Assembly (NCBI GenBank): GCA_028023455.1 | Contig: JAQFVV010000031.1 | Coordinates: forward strand, 808,001-872,000 | Reading direction: 5' to 3' | DNA from: Epiperipatus broadwayi | Lineage: Eukaryota > Onychophora > Udeonychophora > Euonychophora > Peripatidae | DNA length: 64,000 nucleotides | Shown: in pieces, positions 24,292 through 37,392 of the stretch | How positions within the stretch are numbered: position 1 is the stretch's first letter | Layout of the letters: the number at the start of each line of letters is the position of its first letter | Position numbers and translations under genes: made by a program | The notes under the pieces: generated by a model | What the model saw: only the letters and a program-made list of their open reading frames with translations | What the model was told of the DNA's origin: nothing | Database searches by the model: none

Positions 24292-25984
24292 TTAAATTCT
24301 AACTTTTTTAACATACATCTCTAACTTCTGAAATCAGACAATACATTTTTTTTTATTAATAACTGCTACTTTAAATTTTTATTGTATATTTTGATTATGA
24401 GTTAAAATTTATTATATTGAAAATAATTACCATCGTAATAACACAAATTGGATAAATTTATCAAACAAATCTGATTCTGAAGAAAGTATTTAGACCTGAT
24501 TTTGCTGAAATCTGTATAAAAACAAAAAAGGCCTATTTTTTCTAAAAGAGTTATTTCAACTTGTTCAAATGAAATGAGCCGTGAACTATAATATATCCAG
24601 GCTCCCCTTGCATTCAAACACATATAGTGGATAATATATTTTGTTAATAAACAGTGATTAGGATGTATTCTGATTAGGATAGAATACATATCATTTACTA
24701 AACTGCAAGTATACAGTATTTTTCAACACACACGCATGTATAACATGTTTTATATGTATAGTATGCTTATATAAATAAAAATTATAGTTTAAAAAATAAT
24801 AGTAATGCAGTTATTGATAATAAAAGGGGACACATTTGAATATATTTTAGAGAGTGTGTACTCACTCTGTACTTATTGAAAGAATAACAATAAGAAAAAA
24901 ATTATTATTGTGTTTATATTTTTAAAATAAAGTAAACAGCAAAACTATCTGACTTTTATCCTATTAAATATGCTCTGGACAACATTCTTTTTTTTTTCCA
25001 ATAACTTTTTCGCTTATGGAAATGTAACAGAGTAGTCTCTTTATCAAAAAATTATGATCTTTCTAATTATGTTAATGCTTTTAAATCAATATTAATTGAA
25101 AATTGTTCTAAAATTTTGTAAAAACTTACCACTATGCTCAGAAAATATTTTATTACACAAAATACTTTAAATTAAATTTGAAAAGGATAATAAAGGAAGA
25201 ATAAAGCACATATGATTTCAACATAAACTGAAGAAATTTTATTAATATACATAAACAATTGTGCGCGGCACCCTGAGATTTAAAAATGGCTACTGACATT
25301 GTAAAATTTATTTATAAATTTTACTTCTTTTTTTTTTAGCAACTGTACTCAAAGAAAAAAAATGACTGTGAAATATCGTAAAGTTTGTGAATGTTAATGA
25401 TTTTTGTTTGTTTTTTTACTTTCTTCTCTTTTTTTTAAATACTGTATAATTAAGGTGTGTAGTTAGATACAGCATAGGTCATGGCTTCACTATAGTCAGT
25501 GTTTTCTTAATAACTTTTTCTTTTTTCTAGGTATGTAATCTATAATTGCTAATAAATGATATAATTATCTATAATTTTATTATTAGTTTTATTTATGATT
25601 GACTACATTTTGAATTTTAAATGAAAGTGTTCCTTGACTTCAGAAAAATGAAAAATCATTGACCTATAGGTTATGTGAAAGCTTTTGGAAAGGGCTGCAA
25701 AATTACTTTGTTTGTTTGCTCTTTCAAAAAATAATAATCTCATCTCCCAATGCCTATTAAAAATGATATCATTAATAATATAATAACAGATTTATTGTTT
25801 TATAAATCATGCATAAGTAATGCTATAAACCTTACCAGTAATTTTTTAGTAGAAATATTGTAATATATATATATCAGGGATCAAGTGTCCATGTATTGAA
25901 CGGAATGAGTGCTTTTGTAGAAAAATTCACTAAAACTTTCAAAAGCTTTAATTAAAATTCAATTTAAAAAATTCACTTTCATTT
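24292..25984. other. AT-rich sequence without recognisable genes
   Basis: Only A/T runs and chance ORFs, the longest 95 codons on the minus strand at 24402-24689 with no family features. Confidence 0.5.
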
Positions 25985-26412
25985 TTTTTTAGCAACAGTT
26001 GATTGAATTCTTTTTATATACATAGAAAATGGAATGAACTTGACTAAATCATTCTCGCTGATTATAAAAAGTTCAAACAATGCTAAGATCAAATTTACAG
26101 TTAACTTTTAAGAATGTTAAAAGGATTTGGAAAATAAAAATATATTGATAATGTATTATCTATATTTAAACTAATCACAGTCAGATTATAATGAGCAATT
26201 CAAATTCATTATACTTCTGTATGGAATTACTGGTGACTTTTTTTTAGCAACAATTGAGTTGTTTTTATATATGTAGTAAATGGAATGAACTCGACTAACT
26301 CATTCTCACTGATTATAAAAAGTTCAAACAATGCTAAGATCAAATTTATAGTTAAAACTTTTAAGAATGTTAAAAGGATTTGGAAGATAAAAATATATGG
26401 ATAATATATTGT
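25985..26412. repeat. Direct duplication of about 170 bp, 251-bp offset
   Basis: gttcaaacaatgctaagatc at 26071 recurs at 26322. Homology spans from 'ttttttttagcaac' through 'tggaatgaac' and 'aatgttaaaaggatttgg' in both copies, with scattered substitutions and small indels. Confidence 0.9.
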
Positions 26413-27396
26413 GATTTACAGATAAGAGAGTTTCAGAATTTTCTAGATGTGTGTAATATATATATATTAGGCGGTATTACTTAAAAATTGTTGTGGCAAT
26501 TGAAATACAAACATTACAAAAAAAAGTGCTTCTGTTCCTAAAAAAGTCACACTTCATCACTGATATATATAGAAAATAAAAGATAAAGCATTATAGAATG
26601 GAATGTATAAATGTGTGTCTTTTGGGGTTTTTTTTTAATATTTTTTGGACAATAATAATAAAAACCAAATACATACACATTAGGGTTTACATAAATATGT
26701 ATCTTAACTGAGAAAAAATTAATTGTTTTCATTCAACAAGAAGATATATTATTTATTTAATGTTAATCATCCTTACAATTACTTATCCAATTTATATCAT
26801 CTATAAAATATATATATTTTTAAATAGGAATCTAGTGAGAACTTGTTCTATTTATGATATCTACATTAATTATTACTGCACGATTTTTTCTTAAAAAATA
26901 TATATATATATGCCCCCCCCCCCGTGGTTATCAAGAATATTATCATTAATAATAACAATAACAATATTTATTTTTATAAATCATGCAAAAACAGTACTAT
27001 GAATTTTACCAATAATTCTTTTAGCAGAAACATTATAATAAATATAATTCGTACATATACAGAAAAAAAAAGATGAAAGTATTATTAATGTAATGATATG
27101 TGAAGATATGTATTTTTTCGGATTTTTTTATGTATTATTACTAATATACAAATAAACAAGTAAATAATAATTATGATGAGATGAAATAAGCATAAAATAA
27201 ATGTATTATTTTGCTAAACGAGGCTTTTAACACGGTGTCTTTGTCAAAGCACGTGTGAGGGAGTTAGCAAAATGTATCAACACCTCCACCTGCATACAGA
27301 AGTAATTAAATTGGTCATTGATTTTAGTAAATTTGCATGTTTGCATTATATATAGATGTAAGAGCAAATTGACAAAGCTCCACCTAGGGTGTCAAA
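26413..27396. other. AT-rich sequence with a short poly-C tract
   Basis: Includes (TA)n followed by about 11 C residues near 26914-26924. Nothing else recognisable. A GC-richer patch at 27220-27300 precedes the next ORF. Confidence 0.5.
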
Positions 27397-27642
27397 TTGA
27401 ATGACCAATGTTTATTGACGGATGTTACTGGCTCTAATGTTTATGGCATTGACAGAATTGATTATATGCCAAGCTTTCTTGACTTTCTGTTTCCTGTGAT
27501 TGCTTTCTATTTAGTTATGCCATACATTGAATCTGAACAAATTGCAGCATGGAGATTTTATGTAGACATCTTCAAGGAAAAATTTCTTGTGGGGTTATTA
27601 GCAATGTCTCTATTTTTTGATGTTTTTGGATTAAAAAATTGA
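27397..27642 (+). other. 81-codon ORF with raised GC, unidentified
   Basis: The frame encodes DVTGSNVYGIDRIDYMPSF, then a hydrophobic stretch LFPVIAFYLVMPYI, then QIAAWRFYVDIFKEKF and a second hydrophobic stretch before TGA. Amino-acid composition is balanced and GC is higher than in flanks, unlike chance ORFs here. There is no acceptable promoter or splice context I can prove. It may be a relic exon or transposon fragment; I do not recognise it. Confidence 0.2.
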
Positions 27643-27837
27643 CAAAAGCAAGTCCTGTTATTTTACTGACACTTTTATAAAAAGGAATGTAATAAACTTA
27701 TAAAAAAAACAAAAACCATTAAAATGTATCTATTAAAATGTAGAAATTCTAATCTTTAAAAAATGTTTAAATCTTTTAGTATTATTATTTTGAATGTGTA
27801 AAAACTATTTTTTCAGCTTTATTGCATTCTGTGGTAT

Positions 27838-27948
27838 TTTTTTTTTTTCCCATATGTCATAGCATCGGCCGGGAGGCGAACCCACAACCGTCTGCAATCA
27901 ACTACTTGCTTGCAAGGTGGCTGTGATGACCTCTCGACTATGCCAATT
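27838..27948 (-). repeat. tRNA-Gly-like SINE with TATGACATATG tail, copy 1
   Basis: On the minus strand, ATTGGCATAGTCGAGAGG (A box) is followed by GTGGGTTCGCCTCCCGGC (B box), then GATGCTATGACATATGGG and an A run. The 3' half and tail match the copies at 48079 and 35129. The middle carries an insertion relative to the better preserved copy, so it is not a working tRNA. Confidence 0.75.
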
Positions 27949-30119
27949 AAAGTTATTTTAAAAATTGTGTCTTAAACCAATTTCCCAAAAATCATTATAA
28001 TATGTCTGTCATGAAAGGAAAACAGTTAAATCTTATTGTCTGTAATATTTTTTTCTTTCATTAAGAAAATGCAAGCTAAAAATAAACTTAATCAACTATT
28101 TAATTTTTCTTTATTTAATCTCAAAATATAATTCTAATAGAATTAAAATATCATTTTTTTACAGAATATAGTAACAAATTATAAATGTATCTAAATTTCT
28201 AGAAATTACACTTAATGCTCCTAACATTTCCAACACAGTTGCAAATATTGAACAAAAAAATGTTAACTGTTTCTAATATGCATTTTAACCAAACTAAGTC
28301 AATTGTAACTATAAATATTTTTGCTATTTTAATTGCTTCATATCCAAGCAAATATTATTAACAATATTTCATGGACATTTGAAACCTATTACCCATAAAT
28401 TTAATATAGGTGGTCTTTTTCAAAAATCAGTTAAACACAATCTATAAAAAATTCTACATATATTTATTAATTTATTTTACAATTCATAAAAAGTATAGTG
28501 CTTTTAATATAATAATATAATAAATTATGGTAAGATTTATATATTGTAACAGAGAAGACATATCCTACAACTTTTTCCACCAGAGTACAGACAAGGACAT
28601 CCCTGATTTCAAATTCATTATATTGCAACTAACACAGAATTAGATTATCCTCTCCGACCTTCTGAAGCACATCTTCACTCCCATATATGACAGCTCAATA
28701 TTTTTCCACTATATCATTCTCTAGCAAGATGAGAACTGGTTTCTAACCATTTTTAATAATTTGTGGAAGAAGAAATAATTATTCCCTAGCAGATATTTTC
28801 TTTATTGTTGTTGTTTTTTTATCAATTCATCCCTCATTTCAACTCATCAAATCATATCAATCTAACAATACAGAAACTCAGACCAACTTCTTTCCATGCA
28901 TGCATTTTATAAACAATTTTCAGTGAGCTAAAGATATCAAAGATCTATGTCTGCATTGACAGTTTGATATTTTTCCTTTACACAATTTTTGCACCAAGTA
29001 GGAACTGATTATCATTTTCTTTCTAAATAACATAATTGTTTAAAACTTTCTCATGCCTGCAATTTTTGTCTGTATAAGTCATTAATAACCAAACATTATA
29101 TTTTTTTTATATATATAAAGGTGAGATAAATTCAAAAAATAGAAAGAAATAAAAAATCTAGATAAAACAAATTCTGGTCAAGATATTCTATTACCAGTCA
29201 AAAGAGATATTTAAATCATGAGTTAATTGAAGGGACAACAATATCCTTTAAAATAATTTAAGTGCATAATGAAGTCATACAAAAGTTATATTTTATATAA
29301 CTGAAAGGTTTTAGTAATCACATTTCTATTTAATAAGTATTTAATAAAATTATTTTATTGTATTTTTAATTTAGTTTTTGAGTATTCTATTAGTTTAAAC
29401 TAAATCATGATAGCACAAATTAACTCATAAATAGTGAAAACAAAATAAAAGAAACATGGATGATGAAGAAATAAAGATGAGGGTGAAATTTCAACTCATA
29501 GAATAAACTATGCCAAGAGTATTATTCTGCATTGTTTCAATGAATATATGCTTATTTTGATGTGCTTATCAGTAGATATATAGAAATATATTCTATTAAT
29601 CATTCAATTTAATTTAAATTTTAATACATAATAAAAGTATGAATCAACAGTAGATTTAAAATCAGAAATAATAAAATGATGTTTAATGGTAATGATGGAT
29701 ATAAGTTATGAAGTGGATTAGAAATTTCATCAATATGTTACTCAGAAAAAAATATCTCAATATCAAAAATAGATCATCATCTCTGGTGAAGTATCAAACT
29801 CTATAAATATACACACTTGGCAGACAAACTATTACAATAAAGTTGGTTTCTTAAATGTTCATAAAAATATTCTTATATTTATTTTGATATCACACTATTA
29901 AAAAATACTCTCAAATTTGAATCTTACAGCTAAAGACTAAAACTGATTGCAAATTTCAAGATTTTAAATTTCCATTTTGGTTGAAAACATTCAGAAAAAA
30001 CAATAAGTACAAACTTTCCAATTTTTCCAAGATAATATAAAAATATCTTCTTGTAACATTTTATTCTATGTACCAATTCACTTATGGATAATCCAATGAT
30101 TTTTTCTTATCAATCTTTT

Positions 30120-30121
<2 letters not shown>
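27949..30121. other. AT-rich sequence without recognisable genes
   Basis: A slightly GC-richer patch at 28540-29030 contains two loosely similar stretches (agctcaatatttttcc and agtttgatatttttcc), possibly an old duplication. No coding evidence. Confidence 0.45.

Positions 30122-30191
<70 letters not shown>
30122..30191. repeat. (TG)35 microsatellite
   Basis: An uninterrupted TG dinucleotide run of 70 bp. Confidence 0.98.
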
Positions 30192-30193
<2 letters not shown>

Positions 30194-31999
30194 AGTGTTA
30201 TCTGTGATAATCTGTATGATAAATCAAACTTTCATTTTAGAATATCTTGGCACACAATCACCTAGCAATGAACTGCAATATGTTTCAAAATTGCATTTTC
30301 CTATAAATTCTAAATCAACCTTATCACACTGCATAAACAGAATTAATAAATATGCAGAACTTCTCAATTTTATATGCACAGTAAAATAACTCACATTTTT
30401 GCAAGTCTATTTCATATTAAGCTGAGTTATAAATAATAATGATTCTTGCTGTAGGCCTGTTAAGAGTTTATAAAGGAGATGTATTATTTTTTATTCTACC
30501 TTTTATTCATAATCAAACAAGTAACTTCTTGAGAAATGTTTGCAATTTATTAATTACTACTACTATATATTAATAACAATACAAAATTAACAAAATTATC
30601 AGTCAAGGATGATGGACTTATACTTTTTTTTTGCTACAGCCACCTGTTTGCTGAAATTTACATCACATTTTTGTGGCTCTTATTAAACTTCTAACTAACA
30701 ATGTGAAATACAATTACTAAATTTATCTCAAGCAATTTGAGCATTAAAGAATTTTCCAGCACAAATATATCTTAATATCCCTTAATAATATTGATAAACT
30801 AAGATTGTCAATATTTTCCTATCCCAGTAGTGAACGTTTATATTTAATTGTGCAATGTTCTCAAAATTGTCAATGCTATGGATTGTCTATTTATAGCTCA
30901 GCAAGCAATAAAAATGTTGGCTTCACACAATAAAAGAACAAAATGAATGATGTTCAAATGAAGCTAGTAAGCACTTCTGCTGAAATGTGAAAATTTAATA
31001 AAGAATTTATGACAAGCTTAATTCAAACATGATGAATGAATAAGATGCTATATGCAATAGCAACTAAACTACTATTTTCATATATAAAGCTAGTGTAAGC
31101 AATATTAGAGGAGTAAAGATAACCAATTTCACCAACATATTTTCAATATGTCTAGTGCTGTTTGGGATAATGGCAGAATGATGGACTGAAGAACTAGATT
31201 CTTCAATTAATCATCGGCTAAGTAAAGTAAAAAAAAAAAGGCTCAGCTAATCAAATTGAAAGATACTGTTAATCTTAACATGTTTCTGATATAATTAAAC
31301 ATTACATGACTTCACAAACAATTAGCCATATGATTATTCTTCTTTTAAAAAATATGAAGTGATGAGATGAATCAAAAATGGTATATGGAATTTGGTGTGT
31401 AAAATAAATTTATTCTTTCACTTCTCTAGTACTATCTATTATTAAACTAGATTAATCAGGCTATTCAATCCTCATCCCCAGATCAGTTTCTGGATTTTAC
31501 CTTTATTAATGTAGATTTAGGTTTCAAATATGGAACCAAAACTTTTATTTATAATACTAAATTAAACTGAAAGAATTTAATGACAATGTATTATAATTTA
31601 ATATGTATTGGCAACAATAAAAACAAGATATCAAATATGCTATTCAAAAGTTCATTTTTGATTATATGCTCCTTTCAAATTATTTATCATGTAGGCTAAT
31701 CTTGATTTTTTTTCAAGTTAATTTACACAATTTATCAATTATTACTTTAAACTTATTTAAGTAAATATTTAACAGATATGAGATTTACAAATTGTGTTAA
31801 ATTATGATAAAATAATTGATATGAAAAATAGTTTTTTATGTATTTCGATGAAAATTTCAAAATCAACAAGATTCAAAAATAATCATCTAGATAAACAAAA
31901 TATTAAGATATTGTTATGTGTGATAATTAGTTTGATAAACTGAAAACAACTCAAATTATCATCACATGGCAATTTGTAGGTCTAGTGAATAAATGTTTT
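30192..31999. other. AT-rich sequence without recognisable genes
   Basis: Nothing recognisable beyond A/T runs and chance ORFs. Confidence 0.5.
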
Positions 32000-32080
32000 T
32001 ACCATCATTGTCCCTCTATGATTGGAGAAATCTTTGTCCTGCAGTGGGCTATTTAAAGCTTATTTTACTTTTAGTTGGAT
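32000..32080 (+). repeat. Possible LINE 3'-end scrap
   Basis: tggagaaatctttgtcctgcagtgggct resembles, from memory, the conserved 3' ends of some RTE/CR1-like elements ('ggcctttgtcctgcagtggg'). Nothing supports it on either side. Confidence 0.22.
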
Positions 32081-32482
32081 TATCCCTACTTTTAATAATA
32101 AATTATTCACATATTTACACAAGTTATTTAATTAATATAACATGTAAAATGGTGACTAAAATAATATTTACTGAATGATGATAAAGTTAACATGTTACTT
32201 GGTTTATTAGTGTTTAGTATAGTTTTCTCTCTCCTTCCATCATTCATTTAATATAACAATAGCTATCAAATCTCAAAATATTTATTTAAGATACATATGT
32301 TTTGTAAAAAGATTTTAAAATTATAATGACTTATAAATTAATTATCTGGTTTGTAAATTAATTTATAGAGACAATAATTAAATTACTTTCAAAAGATATT
32401 AAATATGCATAATATACATATTATAAATGTATTGTAGACAATGAACAATGTTTATAATTTAAAAACAAAAAAAAAAGGTTAA

Positions 32483-32560
32483 CATGATGACAGAGTGGGC
32501 AGACTTTGGAGCTCAAGATCTAAAGATCATGATCCAGCTCTGACACTTCTGGCTTTCAAA
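32483..32560 (+). repeat. Possible tRNA-like SINE fragment
   Basis: tgacagagtgggcagac looks like an A box plus D arm. gatccagctctgac about 45 bases later sits where a degenerate B box would be. A poly-T/A-rich tract follows near 32600. Weak. Confidence 0.3.
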
Positions 32561-33540
32561 CTTCTTATGAACCTCCAAGCAATATAGTCAATTTTCTTTC
32601 TTTTTTTTTTTTTTGCAAAAGCCAGTTAGGATTTTTTTAATATAATCAGCTAACCATCCCAACAGTGGTCAGTAAATATCCCAAAGAATCTGAAATAGTT
32701 AAATGTCAAGTGCCTATGTTTGAGCTATAGTTTTATTTTTCTAATTAAAAATACACATGTGCAAAAAAAAAGTGAGAAAGTGTCATATGTCTTCAGGCCA
32801 TAATCCCATAGTTTATGATTAAAATATATATACACAAAAAATAATAGTACTCAATTATGATAAATTCTTAAATATTTATCCATAATTCATATCTATTTTT
32901 TACATTATTAATACACAAAACTTGCAGAAAAAGTTAATTTATCAATCTTTTTGAAAATAATAATTGAAAATCAAGAATGTAATTATCAAATATTAAAATG
33001 CAAGAATTCTATAAGATGTTGTTTTTAAAATATAAAAAAAAATATTCTAATAATAAATTCATATGAATCTCAGATAATTTGATCCACGCTATAAAATATT
33101 TAAAACATCGCAGAGAGAGAGAGAAAAAAAGTTTCCTTTACATAACTAAAGATGGCAGCATTTCTCTTTCACTAGAATTTTTGAAAAAAAGTAAATAAGT
33201 TAATTTCATATCAAAGTTCAAATAGGATCGTCAATTTTTACGAACAAATTGCTTAAGGGTTTATAAGTATACTAATGCATATTTACATCAATTCATAGGT
33301 ACTAATTTTTTGGTATAATAAATAAATATTGTGTGTTAAATGTTTCAATAGCAGAAATTTGTTGGTAAACAAAAAATATTTTCAGGAAGCCATGCCCAAA
33401 ACTAAATGTAGATAGCTATCCAATACAACCCAATAAATAAATCACTGTTTTCATTTGGTATAGATTAACAAGGTTAAAAGGGGGATAATAATGCAACTTA
33501 AAAAGAATTGTTAAATGTGCAGAAATGTTTAATTAAATTA
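32561..33540. other. AT-rich sequence without recognisable genes
   Basis: Contains a short (GA)n near 33112-33124. No other structure seen. Confidence 0.5.
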
Positions 33541-33577
33541 TTTTTTCTTCATATGACAAATGCATTGACCGGGTAAC
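33541..33577 (-). repeat. 3'-end scrap of the tRNA-Gly-like SINE family
   Basis: Minus strand ACCCGGTCAATGCATTTG then TCATATGAAG and an A-rich run match the terminal part of the copy at 35129, the most 5'-truncated member seen. Confidence 0.45.
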
Positions 33578-33765
33578 AAATAAATTATAGCTAAAACAAA
33601 ACTATTTTTTTTCTTTGCAAATTGATGTGAAAATAATATAAAATACATCTTACACCTTTAGCAATGATATAAATAAAAAAACACACTCAAAATTTAAAAT
33701 AAATTATGATATCAGCACACACAATCTTTTAATTTTATGTTGCAAGAATTTTTAAATATAAAATG

Positions 33766-33773
33766 CTATAGAT
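33766..33773. repeat. 8-bp target-site duplication, left
   Basis: ctatagat here is repeated at 40043-40050, just outside the two ends of the hAT-type element. Eight bp is the hallmark length for hAT insertions. Confidence 0.85.
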
Positions 33774-33881
33774 TAGCATTTCTCAACTTTTTTGCCACGT
33801 GACCCAAAAGACTTCATTGAAATAGTTCTGCAAACCAAATGTTTATTACATAAATTATAATATAAAATAAGAGATATTACA

Positions 33882-34187
33882 TCAGCACGATACTGCATAT
33901 ATGTACATATTCGGATCAATTTGATAATATTTATAATGAACAAATAATTTGTAAGTTAAACCACATTTTTTTAATTTAAAAGCTTTAACAATTTGGTTAA
34001 TTACTAAAAAAAAAAAAAGGTGTTTTCTTTTCAAATAAGGTTGCATTAATTTTCCACCACTGGCGCTGGTTGATGCTTTGGCTGCATTAATTTTAGTTGC
34101 TTTTTTGGTTGCAATTTTTTGAACAATTACATTTTGAAAATAATCGTGAAATTTAACATTATGATTATTTAAGTTCAAAGATTGCAT
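33882..34187 (-). other. 101-codon ORF inside the outer hAT element, unidentified
   Basis: The first 55 codons look protein-like (NVIVQKIATKKATKINAAKA, STSASGG), then a 12-base T run as read on this strand and hydrophobic low-complexity follow. It could be the start of an outer-element transposase, interrupted downstream, but no motif confirms this. Confidence 0.2.
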
Positions 34188-34734
34188 TTTAGAAAACTAC
34201 ACAAAGCATAAGTCAGTATTGGCGAACTTATGATCCGTGGGTCACACTGACCCACGCATTGATTTTTATAAACTTATTTTTTATATCATAAAAGAGAGAA
34301 CAGACAATCAAAAATATTAAAAAAATAAAGTATATATCTCTAATGTCGAATTTATAAAAAAATATTTTGAAGTTGACATTGGTTAGCTGATTTTCTATCG
34401 TATCACTGCACCTGTGTATGACGTATATGGTCGTAAAATGTTGCATTTCGTCCTTTTGTCGTGAAGCGTGTGTGACTCATAACAGTTAGTCATAAACTTG
34501 ACGCGCTTACATATTTGTTGCATCGTAGAATGGGGAGATGTACCACACCTCGGGATGTCATAGTGCTGAACTAAATAGCAGCCTTGTCGTACGCGTCTAG
34601 AAGTGTTTAATAATTCAACGTCATTATTAAAGTTTCTCATCTATATACGTATGGATATCTATCAAGTACGTTAATAAAAAAATTCTTCTCAAATTATTGA
34701 ATTCTAAATATAAATATTTTTAGTTGTAGCACTG

Positions 34735-36720
34735 TACTGTGTCGGCGGTTAAAAAAATAAAAACAAATGATACAAATTCCAGACCATATCAAACAGAAAG
34801 GTTTGATAAATATGGTGTGATTGAAAAGAATAAAATGACCGTCAGTGTAATCTGTAACGATCACTTCACGTACATATAATGTAAAAAGACATTTTGAAAA
34901 GTTGCATTCTAATCTCAGCCTTTCAACAGATGAGGAAAGAAGAACATATTTTTTTACAAAAGAAAAAAGGGAATCATTCACAAACCAGTGTTTTAAAAAC
35001 TTTTTTGATTCCAAAAAATAACATTACAGCTGCTAGTTTTTAAATTGCCCATTGCATTGTTCACCACGGGAAACCTCTTTCAGAAGAAGAATTTGTAAAA
35101 CAAGCGTTTTTAGAATGTAGTGCTACTTTTTTTTTTCATATGTCAAATGCTTTGACTGGGAAGCGAACCCGGGCCAGCTGCTTGGAAGGCAGTGCTACTT
35201 TGTTTGCATATTTTAAAGAAAAAGACTTGATTATAAATGAGTTACCAATAAATCACAATACAATTAAAAATCGAGTAATAGAATTAGAAAGAAATATTTG
35301 TTCGCAAATACATAACGACTTAAATTAAGCAGACATGTATTCAATTGCTTTAAATGAGAGTAATGATGTAAATGGTTATGCAGAATTAGCAGTTTTTGTT
35401 AGATATAAATCAGGCAATATAATGAAAGAAGAGCTAATGAAACTAATAACGTTGAAAGGGAAGTGTACCTGTCTTGATATTTTTAAAGAATTTGATATTG
35501 CATTTAAAAAAATGGATATTGACCTACAGAAAATTGTTTCTGTAACAACAGACGGTGTACCCAAGCCAATATGGTGGGGGAAAAACATTGGTTTTATCCA
35601 GTATCTTAGGCAAAATATTACACATTCTCTGATTAAATTTCATTGTATAACAAGTTCTATGTATGAAGCAAGATTTAAAAACATTTTCCAATGTAATGCC
35701 AGTTGTAATAAAAGTCATCAACTTTATAAACGCAAGATGTCTTAATAAACGACAATTTGCACAATTATTAGAGGAAATTGAGTGCCAGTATTCAGAAACT
35801 TTTGACATACAACAATGTTTGATGGCTCAGTTATGGTCAAGTTATTAATGGGTTTGTCATTTTATTAGAAGAAATTAAGCTCTTTCCTGAATGAAAAAAG
35901 CCATAGTTTTGACGAATTTTCAAATATAAATTGGTTAAATGATTTAATGTTTTTATGCAACATCATTCAGCATTTTAATGAACTGAATAAAAAACTTCAA
36001 GGAAATGGACAAATTGTTTTAATGATGTTTGAAAATATTAAAATATTTATGATGAAACTTGACATCTTTACTAAGGATTTGGAAATGAAAATCATGAAAT
36101 ATTTTCCTCAATTACAAAAACATTTTCAAAACACAATAATTTTTGAAAATATACTTGACATTCAAGAAAATGCAATTAAAAAATATTTAATGATTATACA
36201 GGAAATAAAACAACCTTTGAGAAGACATTTAATCAATTTAAAAGTTTGGAAAATATATTTTACTTTATTTTATATCCATACAAAACAGAATTTGAAACAA
36301 TGGAGTTAACTAAATTTATGTGGCTAGGTATCCATGATTTAGAAATGAAATTAGTTGAATTTCAAAGCAGCATAGTGTGGAAAAATAAATTTGAAAACTT
36401 GATTTCCAAAGTAGAAGGAAAAATTTCTGAAAGTAGTGCAGATAATAATGATCCCACACTAAAAATTGAAAATATATTAAATGTATGGGATTCTTTACCA
36501 AATAATTTTATATCAATGAACTAACATGCTAATGCTCTTTTAACGATGTTTGGGTCCACATATTCATATGAAAAATTGTTTTCTTCAATGAATTTTGTAA
36601 AATCTACCAATAGAAATAAACTTGGAAATGAATTGACTGCGAAATGTGTTAAACTAATGAATGCGGAATATGAACCTAATATTGAGAAACTATCTGAAAA
36701 TAAACAACACATTTCTCATT
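34735..36720 (+). pseudogene. hAT transposase pseudogene, GTF2IRD2-like type
   Basis: Blocks in different frames follow hAT order. About 34770-34900 carries a BED-finger remnant: CNDHF in one frame, VKRHFEKLHSNLSLS in the next. 35080-35328 encodes SEEEFVKQAFLECSAT, then a SINE-derived insert, then TLFAYFKEKDLIINELP. 35335-35745 holds SIALNESNDVNGYAELAVF and QKIVSVTTDGVPKP, the RNase H-fold Asp region (the usual DES Asp is Asn here). 35663-35848 encodes VIKVINFINARCLNKRQFAQ. 35947-36524 is the helical part with LNKKLQGNGQIV. 36520-36720 is the C-terminal dimerisation part, LLTMFGSTYSYEKLFSSMNF. A stop ends it at 36719-36721. Multiple stops and frameshifts make it dead. Family from remembered motifs. 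Confidence 0.85.
35129..35190 (-). repeat. 5'-truncated tRNA-Gly(UCC)-like SINE inside transposase
   Basis: A 62-bp insert flanked by agtgctactt at 35119-35128 and 35191-35200. On the minus strand it is the 3' half of a tRNA-Gly-like sequence: GCCTTCCAAGCAG (anticodon loop with TCC), CCCGGGTTCGCTTCCC (T arm), then AAAGCATTTGACATATG and an A run. The insert plus one duplication copy adds 72 bp, so the host frame stays open through it. Confidence 0.85.
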
Positions 36721-36836
36721 AAATATACTTCAACTTTATTATATATACGCATACCTGTAACTATATCTATTAATAAATAATATTTCATAATATATATGTA
36801 ATTTTCTTTATTCCTTGTTCATTCAAATACTCAATG

Positions 36837-37042
36837 CAGGGGTGACTACCGACTGGGCATGGTGTCACCTGGTGCAGTAATTCATGATATGATGTCGACC
36901 TTTATTTTTTGCTCTTCACATACAAAAATACAAATTGTAAAACAAAAAGGAAATGTAAACTTTTTAGAGGACTTTAAAAGTGAGAACCAAAAAAAGTAGT
37001 TTTTAACCATCCTTTCCTCCCCCTTTCCAAGTGACACCACTG
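36837..37042. mobile_element. 206-bp hAT-like MITE nested in the inner hAT
   Basis: The left end CAGGGGTGAC and the right end read inwards, CAGTGGTGTC, match at 8 of 10 bases. The flanking 8-mers actcaatg (36829-36836) and acttagtg (37043-37050) match at 6 of 8, as expected of an aged hAT target duplication. It sits between the transposase stop and the inner element's right end. Confidence 0.5.
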
Positions 37043-37392
37043 ACTTAGTGACCCATGAATTAATACTAAAAAGATAATGAACAAAATTTGACCCACTTCT
37101 CAAAAAGGTTCGCCATCACTGGCTACTAATTTTTTGGTAGTTTTCTATTCTATGGTGTCAGCCGCTTGACGGTGATATTTATATGCAAAAGCACATAAAT
37201 ATGCTGTTTATGCAGTCACCACCTTCTAGGCCTATATATCTATATAAAAAGCACAGAAAGAAGCCATTTAATACATGGCAGCTGGTGGCCACAGATGATG
37301 GCATTAATTTCTGTATTATAAAGCACAGATGTTGTTTAGCGGCGGCAGGCCTATTTTAGTGTTACACACTTTATCCCAATGCTTACAGTTTA

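Larger units (their letters stand above)
34214..37121. mobile_element. Nested hAT element, 2.9 kb
   Basis: The left end CAGTATTGGCGAACTTATGA and the right end read inwards, CAGTGATGGCGAACCTTTTT, form imperfect terminal inverted repeats. Both continue into GTGGGTC. It lies wholly inside the 33774-40042 element and contains a transposase relic in plus orientation. The adjoining 8-mers (gcataagt and gctactaa) do not match, so the target duplication has decayed or been lost. Confidence 0.8.

Noticed and set aside
34206-37129. An 8-bp target duplication for the inner hAT
   Set aside because: gcataagt and gctactaa do not match. The element call rests on its end repeats and transposase instead.
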